Part shown: positions 1 through 8,502 of the stretch, in pieces
How positions within the stretch are numbered: the first letter of the stretch is position 1
Layout: each line of letters starts with the position of its first letter
Assembly (NCBI RefSeq): GCF_019599145.1
Contig: NZ_CP080647.1
Coordinates: 7,316,001-7,380,000, forward strand
Direction of reading: 5' to 3'
Origin: Streptomyces akebiae
Lineage (GTDB): Bacteria; Actinomycetota; Actinomycetes; Streptomycetales; Streptomycetaceae
DNA length: 64,000 bases
Made by a program: the position numbers and the translations under genes
The notes under the pieces: generated by a model
The model's input: the letters and a program-made list of their open reading frames with translations, nothing else
The model's database searches: none
Told to the model about the DNA's origin: nothing

Positions 1-53
1 CCGCCCACGCCGCCGGGGCCCAGTACCGCCACCGTGAGCCGATCCTTCGTCAT
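1..53 (-). CDS. 2-dehydropantoate 2-reductase-like protein (N-terminus only)
   Basis: Only the first 17 codons are inside the window. The ATG is at 53 and reads leftward off the edge. The translation begins MTKDRLTVAVLGPGGVGG, a first beta strand followed by a glycine-rich GxGGxG dinucleotide-binding turn, as in ketopantoate reductases (ApbA/PanE family), which reduce 2-dehydropantoate with NADPH in pantothenate synthesis. Other NAD(P)-binding reductases begin in a similar way, so the exact family cannot be fixed from 17 residues. Confidence 0.55.
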   Translation of the reverse strand, partial: MTKDRLTVAVLGPGGVG

Positions 54-238
54 GGTCCCCTCGTTTCCGCCGGGTGGGTCGAGCCGGCTTCGGCGATGAT
101 CACAAGGGTGCCGGGTGCAGTCAATCCTCGGGGGAACTTGCTGATATCCAAGAGGGTGCTTGGGTCTGCTGGAGCGTCGTGCTGACCTGCCGCCTTCGCG
201 GACTGGGGTGGGGCGCGCGGACGCGGGAGACTGGGGGC

Positions 239-466
239 ATGTGCCGCAGTATCAAGACGCTTCGACCGCCTGTCCTTCCCGAAGAGGCCACCGAGGACGA
301 CATCAGGGCTGCCGCCCTGCAGTACGTCCGCAAGGTCTCCGGCTTTCGCGCGCCCGCCGCTCACAACCGTGAGGTCTTCGAGCAGGCGGTGGACGCGGTC
401 GCGGAGGCCACTGCCGCGTTGTTGGCCGGGTTGGAGGTGCGGGGGGCCGCGCGGCGGGCGGGGTAG
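239..466 (+). CDS. DUF2277 family protein
   Basis: A 75-residue protein starting MCRSIKTLRPP, the near-invariant opening of the small DUF2277 family of actinobacteria and proteobacteria. No biochemical function is established for the family. The central part is helical (EDDIRAAALQYVRKVSGF) and ends in an alanine-rich amphipathic helix. The ATG at 239 is chosen because it places the conserved MCRSIKTL at the N-terminus; an upstream in-frame extension from 74 would add unconserved sequence. It lies between the divergent reductase fragment and the convergent DedA gene. Confidence 0.85.
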   Translation: MCRSIKTLRPPVLPEEATEDDIRAAALQYVRKVSGFRAPAAHNREVFEQAVDAVAEATAALLAGLEVRGAARRAG

Positions 467-477
467 GTCTTCTCGCC

Positions 478-560
478 CCCGCCACCCCGCCACCCCGCCA
501 CCCCCTCCACCCCCGCCGTCCCCGCGCAGCGCGCCGCTGCAACAGCAGGGGCCCGCGCCC
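478..560. repeat. CCACCCCG microsatellite and GC-rich spacer
   Basis: Between the convergent DUF2277 and DedA genes, the motif GCCACCCC repeats about three times from 480 and runs into further C-rich sequence. It is followed by GCAGGGGCCCGCGCCCC, resembling the core of the dispersed intergenic repeats at 7187 and 52709. No gene is seen. Confidence 0.5.
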
Positions 561-582
561 CGCGTTTCCCCCGGCGCGGCGG

Positions 583-1191
583 TCAGTTGGGCTGCGGGCG
601 GCGCATGAAGTACGCCGCTGCCGCGCCCGCGCCGAAGAGGGCGGCCAAGGACACCGCCGTCGCGAGCCACGTGGGGCCGAGCCACTGGGCGCCGAAATAG
701 CCGAGGGCGACGCTGTAGGCGGCCCAGGCGAGCCCGGCGAGGGCGGACCAGGGGAGGAAGTCGCGGGCGCGGTGGCGGGCGGCGCCGGCGCCGAGGGAGA
801 CGACGGAGCGCCCGGCGGGGGCGAAGCGGGCGACGACGACCAGGAGGCCGCCACCGCGGACGAGCGCGGAGCCGAGACGTTCCTGCGCGGTGGTCAGACG
901 GCGGGAGCGGGCGATGGCGCGGTCGAGTCGTGCGCTGCCCCGCCAGGCCAGCCGGTATGCCACGAGATCACCGAGCACGGACGCGGTCGCCGCCGAGAGC
1001 ATCAGCACCAGGATGTCGGGGACCTCGCGGGCCATCGCGCCCGCCGCCGTCTCCGCTGCTGCCGCCGTGGCCACCGCGACGACCAGGACGCCGCTCGGGA
1101 GGACCGGGAGGAACACGTCCAGCACGATGGACACGCCCACCACGGCGTAGATCCATGGGCCGGCGGCCAGCCAACCCAGACTCTCAAGCAC
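583..1191 (-). CDS. DedA/SNARE-associated family membrane protein
   Basis: A 202-residue inner-membrane protein of DedA (VTT) size. Hydrophobic segments lie near residues 10-35, 50-72, 115-150 and 160-190. The stretch FAPAGRSVVSLGAGAARH fits the conserved family segment with an essential arginine (F.P..R....AG). Members are proposed undecaprenyl-phosphate or phospholipid flippases; the substrate here is unknown. The GTG start at 1191 is preceded by AGGAGAG at about 7 nt spacing. The C-terminus RRPQPN is basic. It is probably monocistronic. Confidence 0.8.
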   Translation of the reverse strand: MLESLGWLAAGPWIYAVVGVSIVLDVFLPVLPSGVLVVAVATAAAAETAAGAMAREVPDILVLMLSAATASVLGDLVAYRLAWRGSARLDRAIARSRRLTTAQERLGSALVRGGGLLVVVARFAPAGRSVVSLGAGAARHRARDFLPWSALAGLAWAAYSVALGYFGAQWLGPTWLATAVSLAALFGAGAAAAYFMRRPQPN

Positions 1192-1400
1192 CGAGCACTC
1201 TCCTGTTTTCCCCCGACATCACGGTGACCCGTGACAGCCGAACAGCGTACGCCCCGGGTATGACGGACAGCCGACAGGGGCTCATGTGTCCGTCACACCG
1301 CGTTCATTCGGACGGTTCGCCGACAGAGGGACGACAGAAGGGGCAGCAGGGGGAGGGGGAGTCGGGCGGAGAGGGCTGGGGGGTGGCCGCCGGTATGGGG

Positions 1401-1856
1401 TCAGGCCGTCACGGTGGTCTTGCTCGTGGCGGTTCTGTCGGCGGACGCGGCCTGGCGCTTGGCGAAGAGCTGGTCGAGGCCGAGCGCGCCGGAGCCGGTG
1501 AAGATCAGCAGGAACATGGCCCAGCAGAAGAACGCCGCGGCCTCGCCGCCGTTCTCGGCCGGCCACAGGGCCTGCGGCTGGTGGACCTTGAAGTACGCGT
1601 AGGCCATGGAGCCCGAGGCGACGAACGCCGCGAAGCGGGTGCCGAGGCCGAGGAGCACCAGGGCGCCGCCGACGAGTTGGATGACAGCCGCGTACCAGCC
1701 GGGCCAGGTGCCGGCGGCGACGGTGCCGCCCTGCCCGTCCGCGCCGCCCAGGACGCCGAAGAGGGTCATGGCGCCGTGGCAGGTGAAGAGCAGGCCGATG
1801 ACGATGCGGAAGAGACCGAGGGCGTATGGCTGGGCGCTGTTGAGGCGTCCGGTCAT
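1401..1856 (-). CDS. DoxX family membrane protein
   Basis: A 151-residue protein with about four membrane segments and the DoxX layout: ALGLFRIVIGLLFTCHG near the N-terminus, a central VQLVGGALVLLGLGTR-type helix and a C-terminal FFCWAMFLLIFTGSG helix. DoxX proteins are small membrane subunits linked to thiol/redox homeostasis and, in mycobacteria, to superoxide detoxification complexes. The ATG at 1856 is preferred over an upstream start at 1931 because GAAGGAG sits just before it and the family motif begins soon after. An iron-box-like palindrome lies about 75-90 bases upstream. Confidence 0.85.
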   Translation of the reverse strand: MTGRLNSAQPYALGLFRIVIGLLFTCHGAMTLFGVLGGADGQGGTVAAGTWPGWYAAVIQLVGGALVLLGLGTRFAAFVASGSMAYAYFKVHQPQALWPAENGGEAAAFFCWAMFLLIFTGSGALGLDQLFAKRQAASADRTATSKTTVTA

Positions 1857-1927
1857 GGTGGGGGACTCCTTCGGTGGTAACCCGGTCCTCGTGAGACCGG
1901 TGGGGACGGTTGTTACCGGTGAGTCAC

Positions 1928-1946
1928 CCACGTTAGGCAGACCTAA
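1928..1946 (-). promoter_or_regulatory. Candidate DmdR/IdeR iron box
   Basis: On the minus strand this reads TTAGGTCTGCCTAACGTGG. By my count it matches 13 of 19 positions of the actinobacterial iron-box consensus recalled as TTAGGTTAGGCTAACCTAA, and contains the perfect palindrome TTAGG-N4-CCTAA (1933-1946). It overlaps the stop codon of the upstream FAD gene and lies 72-90 bases before the DoxX start, a sensible position for control of DoxX. The arm spacing is shorter than in a canonical box, so this is tentative. Confidence 0.35.
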
Positions 1947-4009
1947 TCGATGCTTGCAAGTTCAACATTTGGCCAGCTCTTTACCTGCGCTTGAGGGACT
2001 TTCGCGGGTGTCGTCGCACGTAGAGCCGCTCGCGCCACGGCGTCCGCATCCGAAAGAGTGACCGAATCCACCCCTGGCCGGGCGCCCGCCGCCGTGACCC
2101 AGTGCGCGCCCTCCGTCGGCACACCGAACGCGAACCGCCTTGTGTGCACCGCATTGTGACGGTCTATCAGGTAATACGGCCGGGGGGTGACGTCCAGCCC
2201 TCCCGTCTCGTAGCCGTCCACCCGGTGTGGACGACAGCCCCCCGTCGCCAACAGGTCGGCGAGCAACTCGTCGCCCGTCCTGCGCAGGTCCGGCTCCGGG
2301 AGGCGTGCCTCGACGACCGTCGTCACCCGGACCGTCGACCCCGGCACGTCGGGCGAGTGCGCCAGCCAGGCCCCGCCCTCCGGGCGCGTCCGGAGTCGGG
2401 GGCCCAGCACGGTCAGGACACCCGCCTCGATCAGCGCGGACATCTCCTCGATGCGGCTGCGGGGCGGGCCGATCGACAGGAACGCGTTCAGGGGCGTGTA
2501 CCAGCGGTCCAGATGCTCCCTGCGTGACGCGCCCGCCAGCCCGCCGTGGTCCACGATCAGCCGCAGCTCGTTCCTCAGGTCCCGCAGCACGTCCAGCGCG
2601 GCCTTCACCGGGCCCGCGACATTTCCGAGGGCGGCCTGTGCCGCGTCCTCCCGCAGATACGCCAGCAGCCAGCCCCGCCAGTCCGCCGCGCCGGTGAACT
2701 CCCGCCCCGCGTACGGCCGTGAAACCCGTTCCCACGACCAGCGGTCCGCCTCCGTGATCCCGAACTCGTCGAGAACGGAGGCCTCTTGCGGGGAGCGGTG
2801 GGGTACGGCGAGGAAACGGTCGCGGAAGGCGGAGGCTCCGCCGGAGAGATCGCGGGAGGGCACGGGAAACGGCCCGTACGCCGAACCGGTACGCGCACCA
2901 CCGCGCGCACCACCGCGCCCACCGGCTCGGGCGGGCGCCGACGGGTGGGGCGGCGGGGCCAACAGGCCCTCGTAGTAGACCGTTTCGGCCTCCTTCGCGA
3001 CCAGGGGCCATATCTCCGTCAGGAAGTCCGGCGCCTCGCCGGAGTCCGCGCGCTTGCGGAACGCCGCGATGACCTCGGGGGTCAGGACGAGCGGGGTGTG
3101 GCGGCCGTAGGGGCCCTTGGCGTTGTCGCCGCGTGCCTGGTACGGGACGCCTCGCCGGGAGCCGGCGTACAGACGGGGCTCGCGGCCGGACGGCTCGTAC
3201 CGCAGGCCCCCCTTCTCGGCGTCGTATACGAAGACCCCGCCCCGCCCGGTCGTCAACAGGGCCATGTGGTCGAAGAAGTTGAGGCCGAGACCGCGCAGGA
3301 GAACGGGTTCACCGGAGGCGATGGAGGAGAGGTCGAGGTCGGCCGGGTTGGCGGGCGGGAAGTGGCGCAGGCCGTGGCGGGCGGCGTACGCGGTCAGGTC
3401 CCGTTCGACCTGGTCGGGGAGGGTGGGAAGGTGGCCCTGGGTGAGGACCACGGCGGCGAGGCCGGTGAGGACACGGCCGGTGGCGAGCGTGAGCCGCTGG
3501 CGGCCGTCGGGGGCGTCTTCGAGGCGGATCGCACGGGTGCCGTGGACCTCGACCCGGATCTCGGGCGGCGCGCCGCGCACCACCTCGGCGAAGACCCATT
3601 CCAGATAACGACCGTACTGGGCCCGCGTCGGATAGTCGTCGGGCCCCAGCCCGCTCAGCTCCCCCAGCCCGCCCGGCTCCTTCGATCCGCCCGGTTGGGC
3701 CGCCCTTCCGCTCGCCCACTCGTACAGGCTCGGGCCCGGGCGTATCGGGCCCGAGCAGTCCACGCTGTGGTCGGTGAAGAGGGTGACCTGCGAAGCCACG
3801 GTGTTCATCAGCAGGTGGGGGGACTGGTCGGTGCGCCAGACCTGGCCGGGGCCCGGCGGCGCGGGGTCGACTACATGGACGGTCAGACGGGTGCCGGGGC
3901 GGAGCAGTTCGGGGGCGGAGGCGCAGAGGCGTTCCAGGACGCTGGTGCCGCGCGGGCCGGCTCCGACGAGGGCGATGCCGATGTCACTGATCCCTGGCCG
4001 TTCGGACAA
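1943..4009 (-). CDS. FAD/NAD(P)-binding protein (NAD_binding_9 type)
   Basis: A protein of about 688 residues opening with ISDIGIALVGAGPRGTSVLE, a Rossmann GxGxxG, followed by VHVVDPAPPGPGQVWRTDQS and LLMNTVASQVTLF. This is the pattern of the FAD-NAD(P)-binding family PF13454, flavoproteins related to lysine/ornithine N-monooxygenases whose substrates are mostly unknown. A second conserved block (GLGLNFFDHMALLTTGRGG) lies near residue 240, and the C-terminal half (about 560-688) has the FGVPTEGAHWVTA block. Start choice: TTG at 4009 has GGGAG 8 nt upstream and puts the flavin fold at the N-terminus; the in-frame ATG at 4039 lacks a ribosome site but is possible. It is followed 86 bases later by DoxX on the same strand. 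Confidence 0.75.
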   Translation of the reverse strand: MSERPGISDIGIALVGAGPRGTSVLERLCASAPELLRPGTRLTVHVVDPAPPGPGQVWRTDQSPHLLMNTVASQVTLFTDHSVDCSGPIRPGPSLYEWASGRAAQPGGSKEPGGLGELSGLGPDDYPTRAQYGRYLEWVFAEVVRGAPPEIRVEVHGTRAIRLEDAPDGRQRLTLATGRVLTGLAAVVLTQGHLPTLPDQVERDLTAYAARHGLRHFPPANPADLDLSSIASGEPVLLRGLGLNFFDHMALLTTGRGGVFVYDAEKGGLRYEPSGREPRLYAGSRRGVPYQARGDNAKGPYGRHTPLVLTPEVIAAFRKRADSGEAPDFLTEIWPLVAKEAETVYYEGLLAPPPHPSAPARAGGRGGARGGARTGSAYGPFPVPSRDLSGGASAFRDRFLAVPHRSPQEASVLDEFGITEADRWSWERVSRPYAGREFTGAADWRGWLLAYLREDAAQAALGNVAGPVKAALDVLRDLRNELRLIVDHGGLAGASRREHLDRWYTPLNAFLSIGPPRSRIEEMSALIEAGVLTVLGPRLRTRPEGGAWLAHSPDVPGSTVRVTTVVEARLPEPDLRRTGDELLADLLATGGCRPHRVDGYETGGLDVTPRPYYLIDRHNAVHTRRFAFGVPTEGAHWVTAAGARPGVDSVTLSDADAVARAALRATTPAKVPQAQVKSWPNVELASID

Positions 4010-4039
4010 AGGGGTAACTCCCGTGCGTGTGGGGCGCAT

Positions 4040-4564
4040 CGTGGGGCGCGGTGCGGCGGACCGCCCGCCGGTAAGCGGACGGTCCGCCTCATCATGCCGT
4101 CGTACGCGACGGGAACGGAGCCCTGGGGCGCAACGAGAGCGCCGGGTGTGGGATGCCTCACGAGCATCTCGGACAACAGGGGCAACAACCGTGTGCAATG
4201 GGTGGATTAGGGGGCATGAGCTGCTTGCCGAGGAGTGCGAGCGAGGTCGAAGCAGCTCGATGGTGTGATGGTCGACTTCCGGGCTTGCGGTGTGCGGTGT
4301 CCTGGGCCGTTCGGGTTGGCGTGATCGTGCGACCTGGGACGCCGGGTACGGCGTCAGCGTGCGGGGCCCTTGTTTCACCGGTGTGATGGCTCAGGGCCTG
4401 CCCGTCGCCTCTGGCCGTATCCATATGGCCGGGTCGCGCAGGGAACCGGCCTCCCGGGATCGGACCACGCACAGGATGCGTGTCGCCGCCCCGGGGTCGA
4501 GTACGCCGGGGACCAGCTCGCCCGAGACCGTTCGGGGCGCGCGGCTGAACGGGCTCACTCCCGC
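4040..4564. other. Gene-poor spacer of about 525 bases
   Basis: This lies between the PhoD-type phosphatase and the FAD protein, both on the minus strand. Short open frames exist on both strands but none has a convincing ribosome site, family resemblance or protein-like composition. I see no tRNA, riboswitch core or strong hairpin. It presumably holds the promoter of the FAD gene. Confidence 0.5.
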
Positions 4565-6229
4565 TCAGTCCACAGGAACGGTGAGTACGGACTCCGACGC
4601 CGTTTCGAGGCGCGCCTTGCCGCCCCTCCGGGCACGTGCGCGGTCCAGCCGCAGCCGTGCCGAACGACCGTGCAGCGTCAGCGTCATGAGGTGGTTGCCG
4701 AACCAGGGGCCGCCCGTCCTGCGCCAGTCGATGGACGGCCGCGCGCCCCGCCCGTGCCGCCCGAACCACCGGCCGAGTACCTGCCCCGTCCCGCTCCAAC
4801 CGAAGCGGAAGCCGAGCTTGATGGAGAGCGGGATGGAGTTGTGCACGGGGGAGCAGGTCAGCTGGAGCACGCGGGCGTCAGGGCGCCCGGGACCGCCCGA
4901 CTCGCTCTCCGGCCACGACGGTTCGGCGATGTACGCGTGGTGCACGTCCCCGGAGAGCACCAGCACGCTCGCCGGGGCGTCGGCGCCGCTGCCGGTCTCG
5001 GCGATCAGCCGGGTCAGGGCCTCGAAGGAATCGGGGAAGGCCGCCCAGTGCTCCAGATCGGCGCCCTGGCGCAGCTTCTCCCCGAACCGCGCCCAGCGGT
5101 CCCCGCGCTCGCCCCTGCACAGCGCGGCGCTCCAGGTCTCGGCGTCGTGCACGAGGTGGGGCAGGAGCCAGGGCAGGGAGGTGCCGATGAGGAGATGGTC
5201 GTACGAGCCGCGCGCGTCCAGCGCCTGCTCCCGCAGCCACCGCGCCTCGCCGGGGTTCAGCATCGAGCGCTTGCCCTCGTCGAGGACACGGGCCGCCCGT
5301 GAGTCGAGCATCAGCACCCGTACGCGACCGAAGTCCCGCCGGTAGCTCCAGCGGACCGAGGCCGGGTCCCGGTCGGCCTCGGCGGCGTGGGCACGCAGCG
5401 CGTCCGTACCGTCCGGGGTGGCGCGTACGGCGGCGTGGACCGGGTCGGTGGCCAGTTCGGCGGGGGAGAGGTTGCCGAGGTGCTGGTAGACCCAGTACGA
5501 CATCAGGCCGCTCAGGATCCGCTCGCGCCACCAGGGGGTGGCCCGCATGTCGGCGAGCCAGGCCTCGCTGGTGTTCCAGTCGTCGATGACGTCGTGGTCG
5601 TCGAAGATCATGCAGCTGGGGACGGTGGAGAGCAGCCAGCGGATCTCGGGGTCGAGCCAGGACTCGTAGTAGAGGTGGGTGTACTCCTCGTAGTCCGCCA
5701 CCTGGTCCCCGGGCGGGTCCGCGAGATCGCGGCGCGCGGTGAGCCAGCGGCGGGTGGCGTCGGAGGTCTCGTCCGCGTACACCTGGTCGCCGAGGAGCAG
5801 GAGGACGTCGGGGCGCTCCGTGCCCGGTTCGGCGGCCAGGCGGGCGGCCAGCGTGTCGAGGGCGTCCGGGCCCACCGGGTCCGGCTGCCCGGCGGGCGGT
5901 GCGGCCCAGCGGCAGGATCCGAAGGCGACCCGGACGGTGTCGCCCTCGGCGGGGGTACGGATCTCGGAGGGCGGGTGGGGGGAGTCGGGGAGGGGCCACA
6001 CGGGTTTGCCGTCGAGGAGTACCTCGTACGCCGAGACCGTGCCCGGCGCGAGTCCCGTCACCGGGACCAGGGCGTAGTGGTGGCCGGCGATCTGGAAGGT
6101 GGGGGCCTCGCCGCGCCCGCCGCCCGCGCAGCGCACCTCGGCGACGCAGGGACGGCTCGTCTCGACCCAGACGGTCGCGGACGAGCCGTCCACGTATCTC
6201 AGCAGTGGTCCCAGACGTAGCCCCGCCAT
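4565..6229 (-). CDS. PhoD-like alkaline phosphatase/phosphodiesterase family protein
   Basis: A 554-residue metallophosphoesterase of the PhoD family. An N-terminal fibronectin-like beta domain (about 1-100, VDGSSATVWVETSRP) is followed by the catalytic fold. Metal-binding motifs are visible: VAFGSCRW, LLLGDQVYADE, MIFDDHDVIDDWN, RVLMLDSR, IGTSLPWLLP and LVLSGDVHHAYIAE. These enzymes hydrolyse phosphomonoesters or diesters using Ca2+/Fe3+. No signal peptide or Tat motif is seen, so this looks like the non-exported actinobacterial subgroup and phosphate scavenging is not certain. The ATG at 6229 has GGAG about 13 nt upstream, somewhat far. Confidence 0.87.
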   Translation of the reverse strand: MAGLRLGPLLRYVDGSSATVWVETSRPCVAEVRCAGGGRGEAPTFQIAGHHYALVPVTGLAPGTVSAYEVLLDGKPVWPLPDSPHPPSEIRTPAEGDTVRVAFGSCRWAAPPAGQPDPVGPDALDTLAARLAAEPGTERPDVLLLLGDQVYADETSDATRRWLTARRDLADPPGDQVADYEEYTHLYYESWLDPEIRWLLSTVPSCMIFDDHDVIDDWNTSEAWLADMRATPWWRERILSGLMSYWVYQHLGNLSPAELATDPVHAAVRATPDGTDALRAHAAEADRDPASVRWSYRRDFGRVRVLMLDSRAARVLDEGKRSMLNPGEARWLREQALDARGSYDHLLIGTSLPWLLPHLVHDAETWSAALCRGERGDRWARFGEKLRQGADLEHWAAFPDSFEALTRLIAETGSGADAPASVLVLSGDVHHAYIAEPSWPESESGGPGRPDARVLQLTCSPVHNSIPLSIKLGFRFGWSGTGQVLGRWFGRHGRGARPSIDWRRTGGPWFGNHLMTLTLHGRSARLRLDRARARRGGKARLETASESVLTVPVD

Positions 6230-6371
6230 GAGCGATCACTCACTCCTTCTCTGCCGGGTTCACCTCCGGGCGCGCCCCTTCGGCTCACCCTCCTCCGTCG
6301 CCCCGTACGGTACGGAACGACGGAGGGGAACGGGGAGGTTCCGGACCACATTCTCGTTTCTCGCGCGAGAG

Positions 6372-7016
6372 TCAGCAGCTTGCCAGGTAGCTGGTGAGGG
6401 CGCTCTTCTCGGCGGAGTCGACCGAGAGGTCGTAGTAGTACTTCACCTGGACCCAGGCGCGGACGTACGTGCAGCGGTAGGCCGTGCGCGACGGCATCCA
6501 GGTGGCGGGGTCCTGGTCGCCCTTCGACTGGTTCACGTTGTCGGTGACCGCGATGAGCTGCGGGCGGGTGAGGTCGTTGGCGAAGGCCTGACGGGTGGCG
6601 CTGCTCCAGCCGTCGGCGCCGGAGTCCCAGGCCTCGGCCAGCGGTACGAGGTGGTCGATGTCCAGGTCGGAGGCGAGTGTCCAGGTGGCGCCGTCGTACG
6701 GGGAGTACCAGCTGCCGCTGGTGGAGGCGCAGGCGGAGTCGGTGACGACGTTCGTACCGTCGCGCTTGAGGACCGTCTCGCGGGTGTTGCAGGTGCCGCT
6801 GATGGTGATCCAGTGGTTGAACAGGTCCCGGTTGTACCCGGTGCGGTCCTCGGTCGCCACGGTGAGGGTGGCGAGGTAGGAGCGGGCGGTGGCGGCGCTG
6901 ACGGGGGTGGGGAGTGCGGCGGAGGCGGTGGGAGCGTTGAAGAGCGCGGCGGAGGCTATCAATCCGCTGAGCGCCGCGAGTATGCTTACTCGTCGACGCG
7001 CGTAGAACCTGCGCAT
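6372..7016 (-). CDS. Secreted HNH endonuclease family protein (DUF1524-like)
   Basis: A 214-residue protein with a signal peptide (MRRFYARRRVSILAALSGLIASAALF, AxA-type cleavage near residue 33). The nuclease motif is ASDLDIDHLVPLAEAWDSGA followed downstream by VNQSKGDQDP and a Cys/Tyr pair (AYRCTYVRAW), the layout of Streptomyces extracellular DUF1524/GmrSD-C-like HNH nucleases. Cysteines at the first beta region (GTCNTRET, DSACAS) and at the C-terminus suggest disulphides. It likely degrades extracellular DNA; substrate preference cannot be read. Confidence 0.88.
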   Translation of the reverse strand: MRRFYARRRVSILAALSGLIASAALFNAPTASAALPTPVSAATARSYLATLTVATEDRTGYNRDLFNHWITISGTCNTRETVLKRDGTNVVTDSACASTSGSWYSPYDGATWTLASDLDIDHLVPLAEAWDSGADGWSSATRQAFANDLTRPQLIAVTDNVNQSKGDQDPATWMPSRTAYRCTYVRAWVQVKYYYDLSVDSAEKSALTSYLASC

Positions 7017-7186
7017 GTGAACTCCTTGTGGGGCCGGGGGTGTTGGGGAGCGGCGATTGAAGGGTCGCGTCGTGGTGTTACCGGCGGATGTGCGTCGGGT
7101 GAGAAGTTAATGACGTGGGCATGACACGACAAGGGGTGCGGTCGTGATTGTGGCCGGGCGCCTTCGGGGTGGGGTGTCTGGGGTGC

Positions 7187-7260
7187 GTTGTCGGGTGCGG
7201 GTCCGGTGGGGCTTCTCGCGCAGTTCCCCGCGCCCCAGAAAAGCAGGGGCTGCGCCCCGT
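7187..7260 (+). repeat. Dispersed GC-rich intergenic repeat, copy 1
   Basis: Contains GTTGTCGGGTGCGGGTCCGG and, after a short gap, GCGCAGTTCCCCGCGCCCC followed by the hairpin-forming AGCAGGGGCTGCGCCCC. Similar copies occur at 35752 (inside a coding region), 48842 (reverse) and 52709. The whole 7017-7520 spacer is GC-rich and holds no convincing gene. Confidence 0.75.
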
Positions 7261-7520
7261 GCTTTTCGGTTGGGGGTTTGCGGCTGGGGCCCGCGTTCCG
7301 TTGCCGTCAGGGCCGCAGCCCCTAGCAGGTGACCGGCGACGGGCGCCCGTGACCCGTCGCCGTACAGGCCCGCGGCCCGCAACCCGCAGCCCGTCGCCGT
7401 TCAGGCTCGCAGGCCTGGCCTTCGAGGGTGGGGGAGCCGTGCGAGGACTCGCAGTCGGCCGCATCCGCCGTACGATCACCCGCCCCCGAAACCTTCTGTG
7501 CCTCGGCGTACCATGGACCG

Positions 7521-7645
7521 CGCAGAAGGGGAGTAGCTCTTCGCCGGACCGTCGACATACTGCTCAGCTCGTCTGAGCCGGCGCCCGGAGGCGGGTCCCG
7601 TTGACCGGGGCCCTGCCAGCGAGACCTTCGGCAAGCAGTGCATCG
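7521..7645 (+). ncRNA. yybP-ykoY (Mn2+) riboswitch
   Basis: The leader has the family's conserved segments in order: AAGGGGAGTAGC (from 7526), GTCGACATACTG (7551), GC-rich paired elements, and AGACCTTCGGCAAG (7622). They lie 100-220 bases before the TTG start of a TMEM165/GDT1 transporter, the expected target for this Mn2+-sensing aptamer, which usually switches on export genes when Mn2+ is high. Exact boundaries are approximate; a covariance-model scan would fix them. Confidence 0.8.
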
Positions 7646-7744
7646 TCCGTGCCGTCCGGCGCGGGCCGACCTGTGCTGCCGTGCCGAGGTGTCGCGTCAG
7701 CGGATGATTTCTCTCGGTGGGGTGGCCCGACCGATTGAGGAACC

Positions 7745-8326
7745 TTGATCAGCTTCAGTGTCACGGTGCTCGTCTTCGGCGTCGTCTTTCTCGCCGAACT
7801 CCCCGACAAGACCGCCCTCGCCGGTCTCGTCCTCGGCACGCGCTACCGCGCCTCGTACGTCTTCGCCGGAGTCGCCGCCGCCTTCGCCGTGCACGTCACG
7901 CTCGCGGTGGCCGCGGGCAGCGTCCTCACGCTGCTGCCGCAGCAGATCGTGCACGCGCTCACCGGCGTGCTGTTCCTGGGCGGCGCGGCGGTGCTCCTGA
8001 TGAAGAAGGACGAGGGTGAGGAGGAGATCCGTAGGCCCGAGGACCAGAGCTTCTGGAAGGTCTCGGGCGCCGGATTCATGCTCATCCTGGTCGCCGAGTT
8101 CGGTGACCTCACCCAGATCATGACGGCGAATCTCGCGGCCCGGTACGACGACCCTCTCTCCGTCGGGCTCGGGGCGGTCCTCGCCCTGTGGGCCGTGGCG
8201 GGGCTCGGCATCGTCGGCGGCAAGGCCCTGATGAAGCGGGTTCCGCTGGTGCTGATCACGCGGATCGCCGCCGTGCTGATGCTGGGACTCGGTGTGTGGA
8301 GCCTGTGGGAGGCCGTGGCGGGATGA
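7745..8326 (+). CDS. TMEM165/GDT1 (UPF0016) family Mn2+/Ca2+ transporter
   Basis: A 193-residue membrane protein with six hydrophobic segments as two repeated halves, each carrying the family signature: ELPDKTALAGL in the first and EFGDLTQIMTANL in the second (E-x-G/P-D-K/L-T). The family exchanges Mn2+ or Ca2+ for protons; bacterial members (MneA/MntX-like) protect against manganese excess. A charged cytosolic loop (KKDEGEEEIRRPED) separates the halves. The start is TTG at 7745 with TTGAGG just upstream. Control by the preceding Mn2+ riboswitch agrees with manganese export. Confidence 0.9.
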   Translation: MISFSVTVLVFGVVFLAELPDKTALAGLVLGTRYRASYVFAGVAAAFAVHVTLAVAAGSVLTLLPQQIVHALTGVLFLGGAAVLLMKKDEGEEEIRRPEDQSFWKVSGAGFMLILVAEFGDLTQIMTANLAARYDDPLSVGLGAVLALWAVAGLGIVGGKALMKRVPLVLITRIAAVLMLGLGVWSLWEAVAG

Positions 8327-8379
8327 GTGGGCCGTACGGGTGAGGGGGTGGCGGGGGCCGGAATTGTTTTGTACCGTGA

Positions 8380-8438
8380 GGGAACAAAGTGGCTCCCGCC
8401 CGCATTCCCTGACCGGTGGGCGGGGCCGCCTTGTTCCC
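8380..8438. promoter_or_regulatory. Inverted repeat GGGAACAA / TTGTTCCC
   Basis: GGGAACAA (8380-8387) and its perfect reverse complement TTGTTCCC (8431-8438) flank 43 bases that include the hairpin-capable GCCCGC...GCGGGGC. It sits between the transporter stop (8326) and the HAD phosphatase start (8503). It could be paired regulator half-sites or a long-loop RNA hairpin; no family is recognised. Confidence 0.3.
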
Positions 8439-8502
8439 TCCGGGCCGCCTCGCCGGGTGCGACCCCGTCCGCGGCCCCCTTTTTCGCGCCTTGGAGCTGC
8501 TG

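Noticed and set aside
2480..2493. KstR-like word around GGAACGCGTTCAGG
   Set aside because: It lies inside the FAD/NAD(P)-binding coding region and lacks the outer T and A of the consensus.
4153..4386. A 77-codon + strand frame in the spacer before the FAD gene
   Set aside because: No ribosome site, no recognisable domain, and composition like background; left as spacer.
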